Source of the DNA: Nocardia sp. MH4
GTDB lineage: Bacteria > Actinomycetota > Actinomycetes > Mycobacteriales > Mycobacteriaceae
Assembly: GCF_019266065.1 (NCBI RefSeq)
Contig: NZ_LPNR01000112.1
Location: 372,001 to 436,000 of the forward strand
Direction: 5' to 3'
Length of the DNA stretch: 64,000 nucleotides
Shown: in pieces, positions 54,452 to 63,350 of the stretch
Layout of the letters: each line of letters starts with the position of its first letter
Position numbering within the stretch: the stretch's first letter is position 1
Translations under genes and position numbers: made by a program
The notes under the pieces: model-generated
Seen by the model: the letters and a program-made list of their open reading frames with translations, nothing else
Database searches by the model: none
Told to the model about the DNA's origin: nothing

Positions 54452-55954
54452 ATGGTCCTCACCGACGAGCCGCTCCTGCGCTCCCCCGGCCTCTACCTGG
54501 ACGGGCGCTGGGCGCGGCCGGTCCACGGCGGCACGAGGGCCGTCCACGATCCGGCCGACGGCGGCGTGCTCACCATCGTCGACGAAGCGGGCCCCGAGGA
54601 CGTGGCGGCGGCGATCGCGGCGGCCCGCGCCGCCTTCGCGACCGGCGAGTGGCCCGCGACCCCGAAAGCCGAGCGCTCCGCGCTGCTGGTGCGCGTCGCC
54701 GAACTGCTCGACGCCCATCGCGACGACCTGGCCCGGATCGAGACGGCCGACACCGGCAAGACCCTGCGCGAGAGCTACCTCGACATCGACGACGTGATCG
54801 CGGTGTTCCGCTACTACGCGCACCTGGTCACCACCGACACCGACCGTCTCGTCGACACCGGGAACCCGGCGGTGATCAGCCGCGTCGTGCACGAGCCGGT
54901 CGGGGTGTGCGCGCTCATCGCGCCATGGAACTATCCGCTGCTGCAGCTGTCGTGGAAGATCGCGCCCGCGCTGGCGGCCGGCTGCACCGTGGTGGTCAAG
55001 CCCAGCGAGGTCACCCCGCTGTCGACGATCGCGCTGGTGCGCTTGCTCGACCGGGCCGGGGTACCCGCCGGCGTGGTGAATCTCGTGCTGGGCAGCGGCG
55101 ATGTGGTGGGCGCCACGCTCACCGACAGCCCGGACGTCGACCTGATCTCGTTCACCGGCGGCGCGAGCACGGGGGCGGGGATCGCGAGCCGGGCGGCCCG
55201 GCACATCACGCGCGTCGCGCTGGAGCTCGGTGGCAAGAACCCGCACCTCGTCTTCGCCGACGCCGAATTCGACAGCGCCGTCGACGCGGTACTCACCGGT
55301 GCCTTCCTGCACTCCGGTCAGGTGTGTTCGGCGGGCACGCGGCTCATCGTGCACGCGTCGATCGCCGACGAGTTCGTGGCCGAGCTCGCCCGGCGCGCGT
55401 CCGCGATCCGGGTGGGTCCCGGCAGGGATCCGTCGTCACAGATCGGCCCGCTGGTCTCCCCCGAGCATCGTGCGAAGGTGGAAGCGTATGTCGCGCTGGG
55501 CCTCTCGGAGGGCGCGCGGCTGATCGCCGGTGGCCGGCGCCCGGACGATCCCGCGCTGGCCGCGGGCAGTTACTACCCGCCCACCATTTTCGACGACTGC
55601 GATCGGTCGATGCGCATCGTCCGCGAGGAAACCTTCGGGCCCATTCTCACCGTGGAGCGCTTCACCACCGAGGCCCAGGCCGTCGCCCTCGGCAACGACA
55701 CCGCCTACGGATTGGCCGCCGGTGTCCGCACCGCCGATCCGGCCCGTGGCGAACGGGTGGTCCGTGCCCTGCGGCACGGCACGGTGTGGCTCAACGATTT
55801 CGGTGTCTACACCCCGGCCGCGGAATGGGGCGGCTTCGGCCGCTCCGGCATCGGCCGCGAACTCGGACCCACCGGCCTGGCCGAATACCAGGAGACCAAA
55901 CACCTCTGGCACAACACCGCACCGGCGGTCGGCGGGTGGTTCTCGGCGGGGTGA
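54452..55954 (+). CDS. Betaine-aldehyde-dehydrogenase-like ALDH
   Basis: A 500-aa NAD(P) aldehyde dehydrogenase. The catalytic cysteine is C292 in [11 protein letters not shown]; the general base is in ALELGGKNP near residue 260; the coenzyme motif [12 protein letters not shown] and [20 protein letters not shown] are intact. The combination with WK-IAPAL and KPSEVTP resembles BetB-type enzymes. With the quaternary amine transporter next to it, oxidation of betaine aldehyde to glycine betaine is the best guess, though other aldehydes are possible. Confidence 0.85.
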   Translation: MVLTDEPLLRSPGLYLDGRWARPVHGGTRAVHDPADGGVLTIVDEAGPEDVAAAIAAARAAFATGEWPATPKAERSALLVRVAELLDAHRDDLARIETADTGKTLRESYLDIDDVIAVFRYYAHLVTTDTDRLVDTGNPAVISRVVHEPVGVCALIAPWNYPLLQLSWKIAPALAAGCTVVVKPSEVTPLSTIALVRLLDRAGVPAGVVNLVLGSGDVVGATLTDSPDVDLISFTGGASTGAGIASRAARHITRVALELGGKNPHLVFADAEFDSAVDAVLTGAFLHSGQVCSAGTRLIVHASIADEFVAELARRASAIRVGPGRDPSSQIGPLVSPEHRAKVEAYVALGLSEGARLIAGGRRPDDPALAAGSYYPPTIFDDCDRSMRIVREETFGPILTVERFTTEAQAVALGNDTAYGLAAGVRTADPARGERVVRALRHGTVWLNDFGVYTPAAEWGGFGRSGIGRELGPTGLAEYQETKHLWHNTAPAVGGWFSAG

Positions 55955-55966
55955 GCGCGCGATGTC

Positions 55967-57628
55967 CTACTTGGCGTCGCCATAGCACTGCACCACCGCT
56001 GTGGTGAAGGGGAAGCGCACCGGCGTCGGGCCGAAGGCCAGTCGGCCCGCGGTGTCGGCGGCCGCGGCGATCGCGGCGACGATCGTCGCGGACTCCTCCT
56101 CCGGACAGTGCACGATCACCTCGTCGTGCTGGAAGAAGACCATCTCGGCGCGCAGCCCGGCCTGCGCGATCGTCTGGCGGATGGCGGCCAGGACCAGCAG
56201 GGCCCAGTCGGCGGCGCTGCCCTGGACCACGAAGTTGCGGGTGAACCGGCCGCGTGCTCGCGCCGCGGGTGTCCCCGCGAAGCCCGCGCCGTTCTCGGCG
56301 AAATCCGGGGCGGTGGCCTCGACCGGCGGGCAGGTGCGGCCCAGCCAGGTGCGCACCAGACGACCTTCCTCCCCGGCGTGCGCCGCGTCGTCGACGTAGG
56401 CGACCGCGGCGGGATACTGCCGGCGCAGCGCCGCCATGTGTGTGAGGGCATCGCCGGAGGTCTGACCGTAGATGGCGCCCAACAGCGCGAGTTTGGCCTG
56501 GGCGCGGTCACCGCCGAAGCCGCGGGCCGCCAGATCGGCGTACAGGTCCTCGCCGCGACCGGCCACCTCCATCAGGGCCGGGTCGCGCGAGATCGCGGCC
56601 AGGATGCGCGGTTCCATCTGATCGGCGTCGGCGACGACCAGCGACCAGCCCGGGTCGGCGCGGATCGCCTGCCGGATCACCTTCGGGATCTGCAGGGCGC
56701 CACCACCATTGGTCGTCCAGCGGCCCGAGACCGTGCCGCCGGGCAGATACTCGGGCCGGAAGCGGCCACCGTGCACCCACTGCTCGAGCCAGGACCAGCC
56801 GTGCGCGGTGTGCACGCGGTACAGCGACTTGTAGGCCAGCAGCGGCGCGACGGCGGGATGGTCGATCTGCTGCAGTTCCCACTTCCGGGTGGAGGACACC
56901 AGAATGCCGGCCCGGGAAAACGCCTTGATGATGTCGTTGGGCAGATCGGGCCGCACCCGGACTCCGCCGCCGAAGGCTCGCGAGACCTCGTCGGCCAGTT
57001 CCGCCATCCGGCGGGGTTCGAGCGTGCCCGGAAACCGTTCGCCCAGCATCGTGTCCAGCAGCGCCCGATGGATGTCGGCCCGCCACGGAATCCCGGACCG
57101 GCCCATCTCCGCGGCGACGAGCATGCCCGCCGACTCGGCCGCCAGCAGCAGCCGCATCCGATCCGGGTGCTCGGTGCGCGCGGTCCGGGCGACCTGTCGC
57201 TCGTAGACCGCCACCAGCGCCGCGAACTCGTCGGTGCCGGGCGGCAGCGGCACCGGGCCCGAATCGAACAGCGACGGCTGGGTTTCGGCGGCCCGCACGG
57301 GAGCGTCCGGCGGGACGGCCAGCCCGTGCAGACGGGCCCACGCCGCCGCCAGCGACCGGGCCTGCCCGACCTGCCCCTCCTCGTGCCCGATCAGCAGCGC
57401 CTCGGCGGCCTCCACGTCGTAACAGCGCTCGACCCGCACCCCGGCGGCGAGCAGGGGCCGGTAGATCTCGGCGGTCGATCGCCACACCCACCGCTCGACG
57501 TCCGGGCGCGAGCGCACGGCCTCGATCAACGAGGGTTCGTCGACGATCGGTCCCGCGGGTCTGCCGTCGGCGTCCAGCGGACACAGACGCGCGCCACCCT
57601 CACCCGTCTCCGCCACTGCCCATCGCAC
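55967..57628 (-). CDS. Bifunctional 3'-5' exonuclease/DNA polymerase (family A-like)
   Basis: A 553-aa stand-alone family A polymerase-like protein found in many actinobacteria. Polymerase motif A is VVADADQMEPRILA, motif B is AKLALLGAIYGQTSG, and motif C is FFQHDEVIVHCP with the catalytic HDE. The N-terminal part (residues 1-190) is a degenerate exonuclease domain. It is much shorter than PolA and lacks its 5' nuclease. Role: probably repair or translesion synthesis, not established. GTG start at 57628. Confidence 0.88.
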   Translation of the reverse strand: MRWAVAETGEGGARLCPLDADGRPAGPIVDEPSLIEAVRSRPDVERWVWRSTAEIYRPLLAAGVRVERCYDVEAAEALLIGHEEGQVGQARSLAAAWARLHGLAVPPDAPVRAAETQPSLFDSGPVPLPPGTDEFAALVAVYERQVARTARTEHPDRMRLLLAAESAGMLVAAEMGRSGIPWRADIHRALLDTMLGERFPGTLEPRRMAELADEVSRAFGGGVRVRPDLPNDIIKAFSRAGILVSSTRKWELQQIDHPAVAPLLAYKSLYRVHTAHGWSWLEQWVHGGRFRPEYLPGGTVSGRWTTNGGGALQIPKVIRQAIRADPGWSLVVADADQMEPRILAAISRDPALMEVAGRGEDLYADLAARGFGGDRAQAKLALLGAIYGQTSGDALTHMAALRRQYPAAVAYVDDAAHAGEEGRLVRTWLGRTCPPVEATAPDFAENGAGFAGTPAARARGRFTRNFVVQGSAADWALLVLAAIRQTIAQAGLRAEMVFFQHDEVIVHCPEEESATIVAAIAAAADTAGRLAFGPTPVRFPFTTAVVQCYGDAK

Positions 57629-57664
57629 GTGCCGAGTCTCGCATCGGGGTCCGACACAGCGCGG

Positions 57665-58870
57665 TCACCGTCCGGCGGCGGTGAGCTGGTGGTCGGCCTC
57701 GAGCAGCATCCACGCGCTCAGCTGCACCGACAGATCGCGGCTCAGGTTCGCCGCCGACGCGGTCTCGGGCCCTTCGAGATGCAGCAGCGAGCTCGGATAC
57801 CGCACCTCGGCGATCGGGCGGGTCCAGTCCATGCCGAACAGCGGCAGCCCGTCGACCTCGGCGCGGTGTTCCCAGGCCGCCCGCGCCGACGCGTGCACGA
57901 TGGCCGCGGCGGTGGTATCGCCCAGGGCGAGCGCGGTTTCGGCGAGGTAGCGCGCGAGGACACCCATGAACAACCCGGAATCGTTCGCGGCGGCCGCGAG
58001 GATCACGCCTCCGTCCGTCAGCTCGGTGCCGGTGGCCGCGACCAGTGCCGCCGCGCGGTCCCGGTGCGCGGCGTCGCCGGTGCGCACCGCCAATTCGGTT
58101 TCCAGCCCGATCGCCACGCCCTGGCAGTAGGTGTGGACGGTCCGGTCGACCCGTCCGTCGGGCTCGTGGACGCCGTCGAGGGTCACGCCGCTGACAGGAT
58201 CGCGCAGGCGGGTGTGCAGGAAGTCGGCGAGCCGGCGCGCGCGGGTGAGATCGCCCAGCCGGGCCAGCGCGATCCCGGCGGGGCCGACCGCCGGGGTGTT
58301 GTAGTAGCCGTCGCCCGCTCGCCACGGGATCGCGCCGAGCTCGGCGTTCCAGCCGTCGAGCAGGGCGGATCGCAGGTCGTCGACCGCGTGGCCGAACCGG
58401 ATGTCGAGCAGCCGGTCGGCGCGCTCGAGTGCCAGCGCCAGCCACGCCATGTCGTCGTAGTACCGGTTGGTCCAGCCGGTGACATTGCGGGTGCGGATCC
58501 CGAGCGCGAGGGCCGCGACCCGGTCCTTGCGGGCCGGCGTCGGATCACGGTGGGCGGCGTCGATCGCGCAGTCGACCAGGTGCGCCTGCCACCAGTAGCA
58601 CCAGCGTCCGAACGACTGTTCCACCGGCGACGCGGGCCACACCAGCGCGCCCAGGCTCCGCCGCGGCACCCCCCACAGCGAGCGCACGTGCCGTGCCACG
58701 ATCGCCCGTTCCGCCAGCTCCGCCCGCTGCCCGGCCCCGACCGCACCGACGGTCGCGGGACGCCGGATCGTGCCCGCCCGCGGCGGTTGACCCAGCACCC
58801 CGACACCGATCGCGGCGCCCGCCGCGATCAGCGCACCGCGCCGGCTGATGCCCTCGTTCCGGCGAACCAT
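57665..58870 (-). CDS. Secreted glycoside hydrolase family 76 protein
   Basis: The 401-aa protein starts with a Tat signal (SRRGALIAAGAAIGVGVL, about residues 9-26). The GH76 catalytic pair of aspartates is in NRYYDDMAWLALALERAD. Further conserved blocks are GWNAELGAIPWRAGDGYYNT and VHTYCQGVAIGLETELA. GH76 enzymes are alpha-1,6-mannanases. In mycolic-acid bacteria they could act on lipomannan or lipoarabinomannan backbones, or on fungal mannan. ATG 58870 chosen because it gives the signal peptide. Confidence 0.87.
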   Translation of the reverse strand: MVRRNEGISRRGALIAAGAAIGVGVLGQPPRAGTIRRPATVGAVGAGQRAELAERAIVARHVRSLWGVPRRSLGALVWPASPVEQSFGRWCYWWQAHLVDCAIDAAHRDPTPARKDRVAALALGIRTRNVTGWTNRYYDDMAWLALALERADRLLDIRFGHAVDDLRSALLDGWNAELGAIPWRAGDGYYNTPAVGPAGIALARLGDLTRARRLADFLHTRLRDPVSGVTLDGVHEPDGRVDRTVHTYCQGVAIGLETELAVRTGDAAHRDRAAALVAATGTELTDGGVILAAAANDSGLFMGVLARYLAETALALGDTTAAAIVHASARAAWEHRAEVDGLPLFGMDWTRPIAEVRYPSSLLHLEGPETASAANLSRDLSVQLSAWMLLEADHQLTAAGR

Positions 58871-58943
58871 CCGCTCGGACTCTCCTTCCGCACGACGACG
58901 TCCGAGCCGGGAACCGTACCGCTGGGGCGTCGGTCCGCGGTGG

Positions 58944-58964
58944 CCGGAACTTGAACTGTTCCGG
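58944..58964. terminator. Perfect 7-bp inverted repeat before the GH76 gene
   Basis: Arms CCGGAAC / GTTCCGG surround TTGAACT. It lies 73 bp after the monooxygenase stop and 73 bp before the GH76 start on the minus strand, so it may end the upstream transcript or act as an operator. Confidence 0.4.
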
Positions 58965-59037
58965 TGTACCGCGAGAACGTTCGGCGGAGCCGGAGGCTGC
59001 CCGGCCGGTGTCGGCCGAGCAGTCCCGGCGGGGTCGA

Positions 59038-60864
59038 TCAGCTCAGATGGTGAACCTCCTGCTTTCCGTACACCGGTGTCGGGATCTGCTCGAAGCGGGC
59101 CTTCAACTGGAGCGCCAGATACAGCGAGTAGTGCCGGGACTGGTGCAGGTTGCCGCCGTGGAACCACAGGCCCTGCTGCTGGGTCGGCTTCCACATATTG
59201 CGCAGCTCCCCTTCCCATGGTCCGGGATCCTTGGCCGTACCGGAACCGTATCCCCAGCATTTGCCGACGGCGTCGGCGACATCCTGGCCGATCAGATCGG
59301 CGGCCCAGCCGTTCATCGAGCCGTAGCCCGTGGCGTAGACGACCAGGTCGGCGGGCAGTTCGGTGCCGTCGTCGAGGATCACCGCGTCCTCGGTGAGTTC
59401 CCTGACCTGGCCGTGGGCCAAGCCGATCTCGCCGTCGGCGACGAGTTCGGCGGCGCCGACGTCGATGTAGTAGCCGGAGCCGCGCCGCAGGTACTTCATG
59501 AACAGCCCGGAGCCGTCGTCGCCCCAGTCGAGGTCGAACCCCGCGCGTTCCAGCCGCGCGTAGAAGTCGGCGTCGCGTTCGCGGATGGCGTCGTAGACCG
59601 GAATCTGGAACTCGGGCATGATCCGGTACGGCAGCGAGGCGAAGGTGAGATCGGCCTTGTGCGTCGTCATCCCGGCCGCCAGCGCCCGCTCGGAGTACAG
59701 GTCGCCCAATCCGAGTTCCATCAGCGAATCCGACTTCACGATGTGGGTGGACGATCGTTGCACCATGGTGACCTCGGCGCCGGCCTCCCACAGCGCCGCG
59801 CAGATGTCGTGCGCCGAATTGTTGGCGCCGATCACCACCGCGCGCTTGCCCGCGTACCGGTCCGGTCCGGGATGCCCGCTCGAGTGGTGCTGGTCGCCGC
59901 GGAAGCGTTCCCTGCCGGGGAAATCCGGGATGTTCGGCTTGCCCGACATGCCCGTGGCCAGCACCAGGTGCCGCGGGCGCAGCACCACCGGTTCGCCGTC
60001 ACGCTCGAGCTCGACCGTCCAGGCGCCCGAGGCGTCGTCGTAGCGCGCCGAGGTGCAGGTGGTCTTGGTCCAGTAGGGCACCTCCATCACCTTCGTGTAC
60101 ATCTCGAGCCAGTCGCCGACCTTGTCCTTGGGCGCGAACACCGGCCAGTTGTCGGGGAACGGCAGATACGGCAGATGGTCGTACCAGACCGGATCGTGCA
60201 AGCACAGCGACTTGTAGCGCTTGCGCCACTGGTCACCGGGCCGGTCGTGCTTGTCGACGACGAGCGCGGGAACGCCGAGCTGGCACATCCGCGCGCCGAG
60301 CGCGATGCCGCCCTGTCCACCGCCGACGATCAGGACATACGGCTGCCGGGTGTAGCCGAGTTCCCGCTCTTCGCGTTCGCGCTGCTCGGACCAGGTCACC
60401 CGCTCCCGGTCGGCGCCGTGGCGCACGCCCTTGGGCCTGCGGGTCCCCTTGCCCTCCTCGTGGCCCTTCAGCTCCTGCAACGCGGTCAGCATCGTCCACG
60501 CGCCCGCGTCGGTGAGTCGCAGATGACCGACGCCGCGGCCAGCGCCGGTCTCGAAACCGATCCACGCGCTGATCACCCCGTCGGCCTCGGTGGGCGGTTC
60601 GGTGGTGTGGAATCCGGACGGATCGGTATCGGCGAGCTGGGCCCGCAGCAGGTCGGCCACGCCGGCGCGGCCCTCGACGGTCTTGATGTTCCAGGTGAAC
60701 GCGACCAGGTCGCGCCAGAAGCTGTCGATGGCGAACATGCTTGCCGCCGTATCGATATCGCGTGCGGCCAGCGCCGCCTCGAACGCCGTCAGCCAGGCGT
60801 CCACCCGCTGCCGCGGATCTGCCGCGTCCGATCCGCACACCGCGGGATCGAGTGTCTGGGTCAT
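59038..60864 (-). CDS. NTF2-like domain fused to a flavin-containing monooxygenase
   Basis: A 608-aa fusion. Residues about 20-140 form an NTF2/SnoaL-like domain (RVDAWLTAFEAALAARDID and FWRDLVAFTWNIKTVEG). The rest is an FAD/NADPH monooxygenase: FAD motif LIVGGGQGGIALGAR, the Baeyer-Villiger/FMO fingerprint region FPGRERFRGDQHHSSGHPGP, NADPH motif VVIGANNSAHDICAALW, and DLVVYATGYGSMNGWAAD. It should insert oxygen into a ketone or heteroatom. GGAGGAGG precedes the ATG. The divergent GAF regulator gene probably controls it. Confidence 0.88.
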   Translation of the reverse strand: MTQTLDPAVCGSDAADPRQRVDAWLTAFEAALAARDIDTAASMFAIDSFWRDLVAFTWNIKTVEGRAGVADLLRAQLADTDPSGFHTTEPPTEADGVISAWIGFETGAGRGVGHLRLTDAGAWTMLTALQELKGHEEGKGTRRPKGVRHGADRERVTWSEQREREERELGYTRQPYVLIVGGGQGGIALGARMCQLGVPALVVDKHDRPGDQWRKRYKSLCLHDPVWYDHLPYLPFPDNWPVFAPKDKVGDWLEMYTKVMEVPYWTKTTCTSARYDDASGAWTVELERDGEPVVLRPRHLVLATGMSGKPNIPDFPGRERFRGDQHHSSGHPGPDRYAGKRAVVIGANNSAHDICAALWEAGAEVTMVQRSSTHIVKSDSLMELGLGDLYSERALAAGMTTHKADLTFASLPYRIMPEFQIPVYDAIRERDADFYARLERAGFDLDWGDDGSGLFMKYLRRGSGYYIDVGAAELVADGEIGLAHGQVRELTEDAVILDDGTELPADLVVYATGYGSMNGWAADLIGQDVADAVGKCWGYGSGTAKDPGPWEGELRNMWKPTQQQGLWFHGGNLHQSRHYSLYLALQLKARFEQIPTPVYGKQEVHHLS

Positions 60865-60924
60865 CGAATCCTCCTCCACATTCTGTGACCTAGAGCACAC
60901 GCCACCGGGGGCTGGTGGCACAAT

Positions 60925-60941
60925 CGTTGCAGTGCGTTGCA
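60925..60941. repeat. Direct repeat CGTTGCA x2, 10-bp period
   Basis: Two copies of CGTTGCA start at 60925 and 60935, one helical turn apart, in the 109-bp gap between the divergent monooxygenase and GAF genes. A GCCACC / GGTGGC hairpin lies beside it (60901-60919). Candidate activator site. Confidence 0.45.
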
Positions 60942-60973
60942 CCGCCGCTCGACCGGATGAAGGGGTGAGAATC

Positions 60974-62257
60974 GTGAGCGATTTCGGCGCGGTCGAACCC
61001 GGCACCGATCTGTCGGGCTACGCGCGCGATCTCATCCGGATGCACGAGGCCGTCATCGGCGGCGGCCGCTCGCCGTTGCGGCCGCGGCCACTGGTCGCGC
61101 GCTCGTGGTCGCGGGTACTGGCGGCCGGTCTCGTGCCCGATCGGCCCCGGGCCCGCACGATGCTCGGCGTGGACGACGTCGAACGGCGGCGCCGCGCATC
61201 CTCGCTCACCACGGTGATCTCGGAGCTGACGCAGACGGTGTCGTGCCTGGCCGAGGCCAGCTCGCAGCTGATGCTCGTCGTCACCGACGCCGAGGGCGTG
61301 GTGCTGTGGCGGCACGGTTCGGCGAAGGTCCGCCATCGCGCGGATTCGCTGGGGTTCCGCGAGGGCGCACGCTGGACCGAGGAGGCGGTCGGCACCAACG
61401 CGATCGGCACGGCGCTCACCGAAGCCGCTCCGGTGCAACTGTTCTCGGGCGAACACTTCGAGCAGTTCCAGCACCCCTGGTACTGCACCGCGGCACCGAT
61501 CCACGACCCGCGCACCGGTGAACTCCTCGGCATCGTCGACATCAGCGGCCCCGCCCTGACCCTGCATCCGGCCGTCACCGCCCTGGTCGCCACCGGCGTG
61601 CGGCTCGCGGAGGCACAGCTGTGGCGTCATCACGAGGACCGGCTCGCCCGGCTGCGCGCCGCCGCCGCGCCCGCCCTGGTCGCCCTCACCGGGCCCGCCG
61701 TGTTGGTCGACGAGCACGGCTGGGTCGCCCAGGCGATCGGCGTCACCGCCACCCGCCGGGTCGCGGCACCGCACGCCGAGCGCGCGATCACCGTCCCTGG
61801 GCTCGGCCCGTGCGTCGCCGAACAGCTCGCCGACGGCTGGCTGATCCGGCCGGACTCCGGCTCCCGCAGCACCCGGCTCGAACTCGATCTGTCCGGGCCG
61901 CCGACGATCAGCGTGCACGGCGGCGAATCCGGGTGGCGCAGTGCGCTCTCGGCCCGCCACGCCGAGATCCTGCTACTCCTGCACCTGTCCGGCCGACACG
62001 GGATGACGGTGCTCCAGCTGAGCAACGCCCTGTTCGGCGATCCGGACCACGCGGTCGCGGTCCGGGCGGAGGTCTCCCGGTTGCGGCGGGTGCTCGGCGC
62101 CGTGCTGACCAGTCGCCCCTACCGATTCACCGAATCCGTCGAGCTGACCGTCGAGCTGGGCAACGCCGAGCACCTGGCGGACTGCGACTTCGTTCGCCAC
62201 ACCGCGGGCCCGGCGTTGCGCGCCCTGTGTGATCCCCGGTCCGCGGCTCAGTCCTGA
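60974..62257 (+). CDS. GAF-domain transcriptional regulator
   Basis: A 427-aa regulator. Its N-terminal part (RMHEAVIGGGRSPLRPRPLV, ARSWSRVLAAGLVPD) and GAF domain (QLMLVVTDAEGVVLWRHGSA, WTEEAVGTNAIGTALTEAAP, HPWYCTAAPIHDPRTGELLG) match the AcoR-like GAF class. It lacks the AAA+ and FIS domains of AcoR. The C-terminal part reads LSARHAEILLLLHLSGRHG and VAVRAEVSRLRRVLG, a winged-helix-like domain. It probably senses an acid or ketone and activates the divergent monooxygenase gene. GTG 60974 has AAGGGG upstream. The 3' end overlaps the convergent crotonase gene by 10 bp. Confidence 0.85.
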   Translation: MSDFGAVEPGTDLSGYARDLIRMHEAVIGGGRSPLRPRPLVARSWSRVLAAGLVPDRPRARTMLGVDDVERRRRASSLTTVISELTQTVSCLAEASSQLMLVVTDAEGVVLWRHGSAKVRHRADSLGFREGARWTEEAVGTNAIGTALTEAAPVQLFSGEHFEQFQHPWYCTAAPIHDPRTGELLGIVDISGPALTLHPAVTALVATGVRLAEAQLWRHHEDRLARLRAAAAPALVALTGPAVLVDEHGWVAQAIGVTATRRVAAPHAERAITVPGLGPCVAEQLADGWLIRPDSGSRSTRLELDLSGPPTISVHGGESGWRSALSARHAEILLLLHLSGRHGMTVLQLSNALFGDPDHAVAVRAEVSRLRRVLGAVLTSRPYRFTESVELTVELGNAEHLADCDFVRHTAGPALRALCDPRSAAQS

Positions 62258-63273
62258 TGCCCGGGCGTGCCTCGTTTGTGGTCGCCGAAGGGCTCGTCGC
62301 GTTCCCGCACGGCCTCTCGGAATCCGACAGTGGCCGAACGGAGTTGGAAGGCGTAGCCCTCGCGGGTGTGCCGGGAGATGCCGTCGAAGACGGTGCTGAC
62401 CATGCCGGAGGTGGCGACGCCCTGGGCCAGCAGACTGGAGTTGAGGGCCAGCTTGGCCATCATCAACTGGTTGACCGGCATTCGCGCGATCCGCTCCACC
62501 AGTTCCTCGGTGCGCGCGTCGAGTTGGTCGGCGGGCCAGGACTCCACCGCCAGGCCCCATTCGGCGGCCTGCTTGCCGGTCAGGCAGTCGCCGGTGAACA
62601 GCAGGCGCTTGGCGCGCTGGTCGCCGAGGCGGTGCGCCCACATGCCCGCGGCCGGGATGCCCCAGACCCGGGTGGGCGGGTAGCCGATCTTGGTGTCGTC
62701 GGCGCAGATGATCTGGTCACTGTAGAGGGCGATATCGGTTCCGCCTGCCACGGCGAAGCCGTGCAGCTTGGCCACCGTGGGTTTGTTCGCGTGCAGCAGG
62801 CTGGCGAAGCCGCGATTGAACCGGCTCATCATGGCGTAGTCGAGCATCGGGTCCCAGGTGCCCCACGGATTGTGGTTGACCGCCTGCGCGACCGGATCGA
62901 TCGCGGTGCCGGTGACCTCGTCGGAACCGCCGGCACTCGCGAAACCCTGTTCGGCGAACATATCCAGGTCGTATCCGCCGCAGAAACCCTTGCCGCGGCC
63001 GGAGACCAGGATGACGTGCACGCGGGGATCGAGATCGGCCCGCTCGACGGCGTGCGCGAGATCCACCGGCGTATCCGGGGTGATCGCGTTGCCCTTGTCC
63101 GGCCGGTCGAAGGTGATGCGCGCGATGCGGCCGTCCCGCTCGTAGGTCAGCGTGCGGTACTCCCGCTCGGCACCGGGGTCGGGCCGGTCTCGCCACGGGG
63201 AATCGGGGCCCTCGGTCCAGTTCTCGTACCATGCCGCGGGCCGCTGACCCGCGTGGGAATCGTAGTCGGGCAC
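62248..63273 (-). CDS. Crotonase / enoyl-CoA hydratase family protein, long form
   Basis: A 341-aa crotonase with an unusual N-terminal extension of about 40 residues (AWYENWTEGPDSPWRDRPDP). Core motifs are VSGRGKGFCGGYDLDMFAEQ and KLHGFAVAGGTDIALYSD. The second catalytic glutamate position (canonical PE) reads GYPPTRVWGIP, with proline and threonine, so classical hydratase chemistry may be lost. Isomerase, hydrolase or ring-opening activity is possible. Confidence 0.8.
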   Translation of the reverse strand: MPDYDSHAGQRPAAWYENWTEGPDSPWRDRPDPGAEREYRTLTYERDGRIARITFDRPDKGNAITPDTPVDLAHAVERADLDPRVHVILVSGRGKGFCGGYDLDMFAEQGFASAGGSDEVTGTAIDPVAQAVNHNPWGTWDPMLDYAMMSRFNRGFASLLHANKPTVAKLHGFAVAGGTDIALYSDQIICADDTKIGYPPTRVWGIPAAGMWAHRLGDQRAKRLLFTGDCLTGKQAAEWGLAVESWPADQLDARTEELVERIARMPVNQLMMAKLALNSSLLAQGVATSGMVSTVFDGISRHTREGYAFQLRSATVGFREAVRERDEPFGDHKRGTPGHQD

Positions 63274-63350
63274 GGTGACCTCCTGAGGACGCGGAACGTG
63301 ACGGCCAGCCCGATGCTATCGGCAGGCCGACGCGGGCCCGGCGGGATCGG

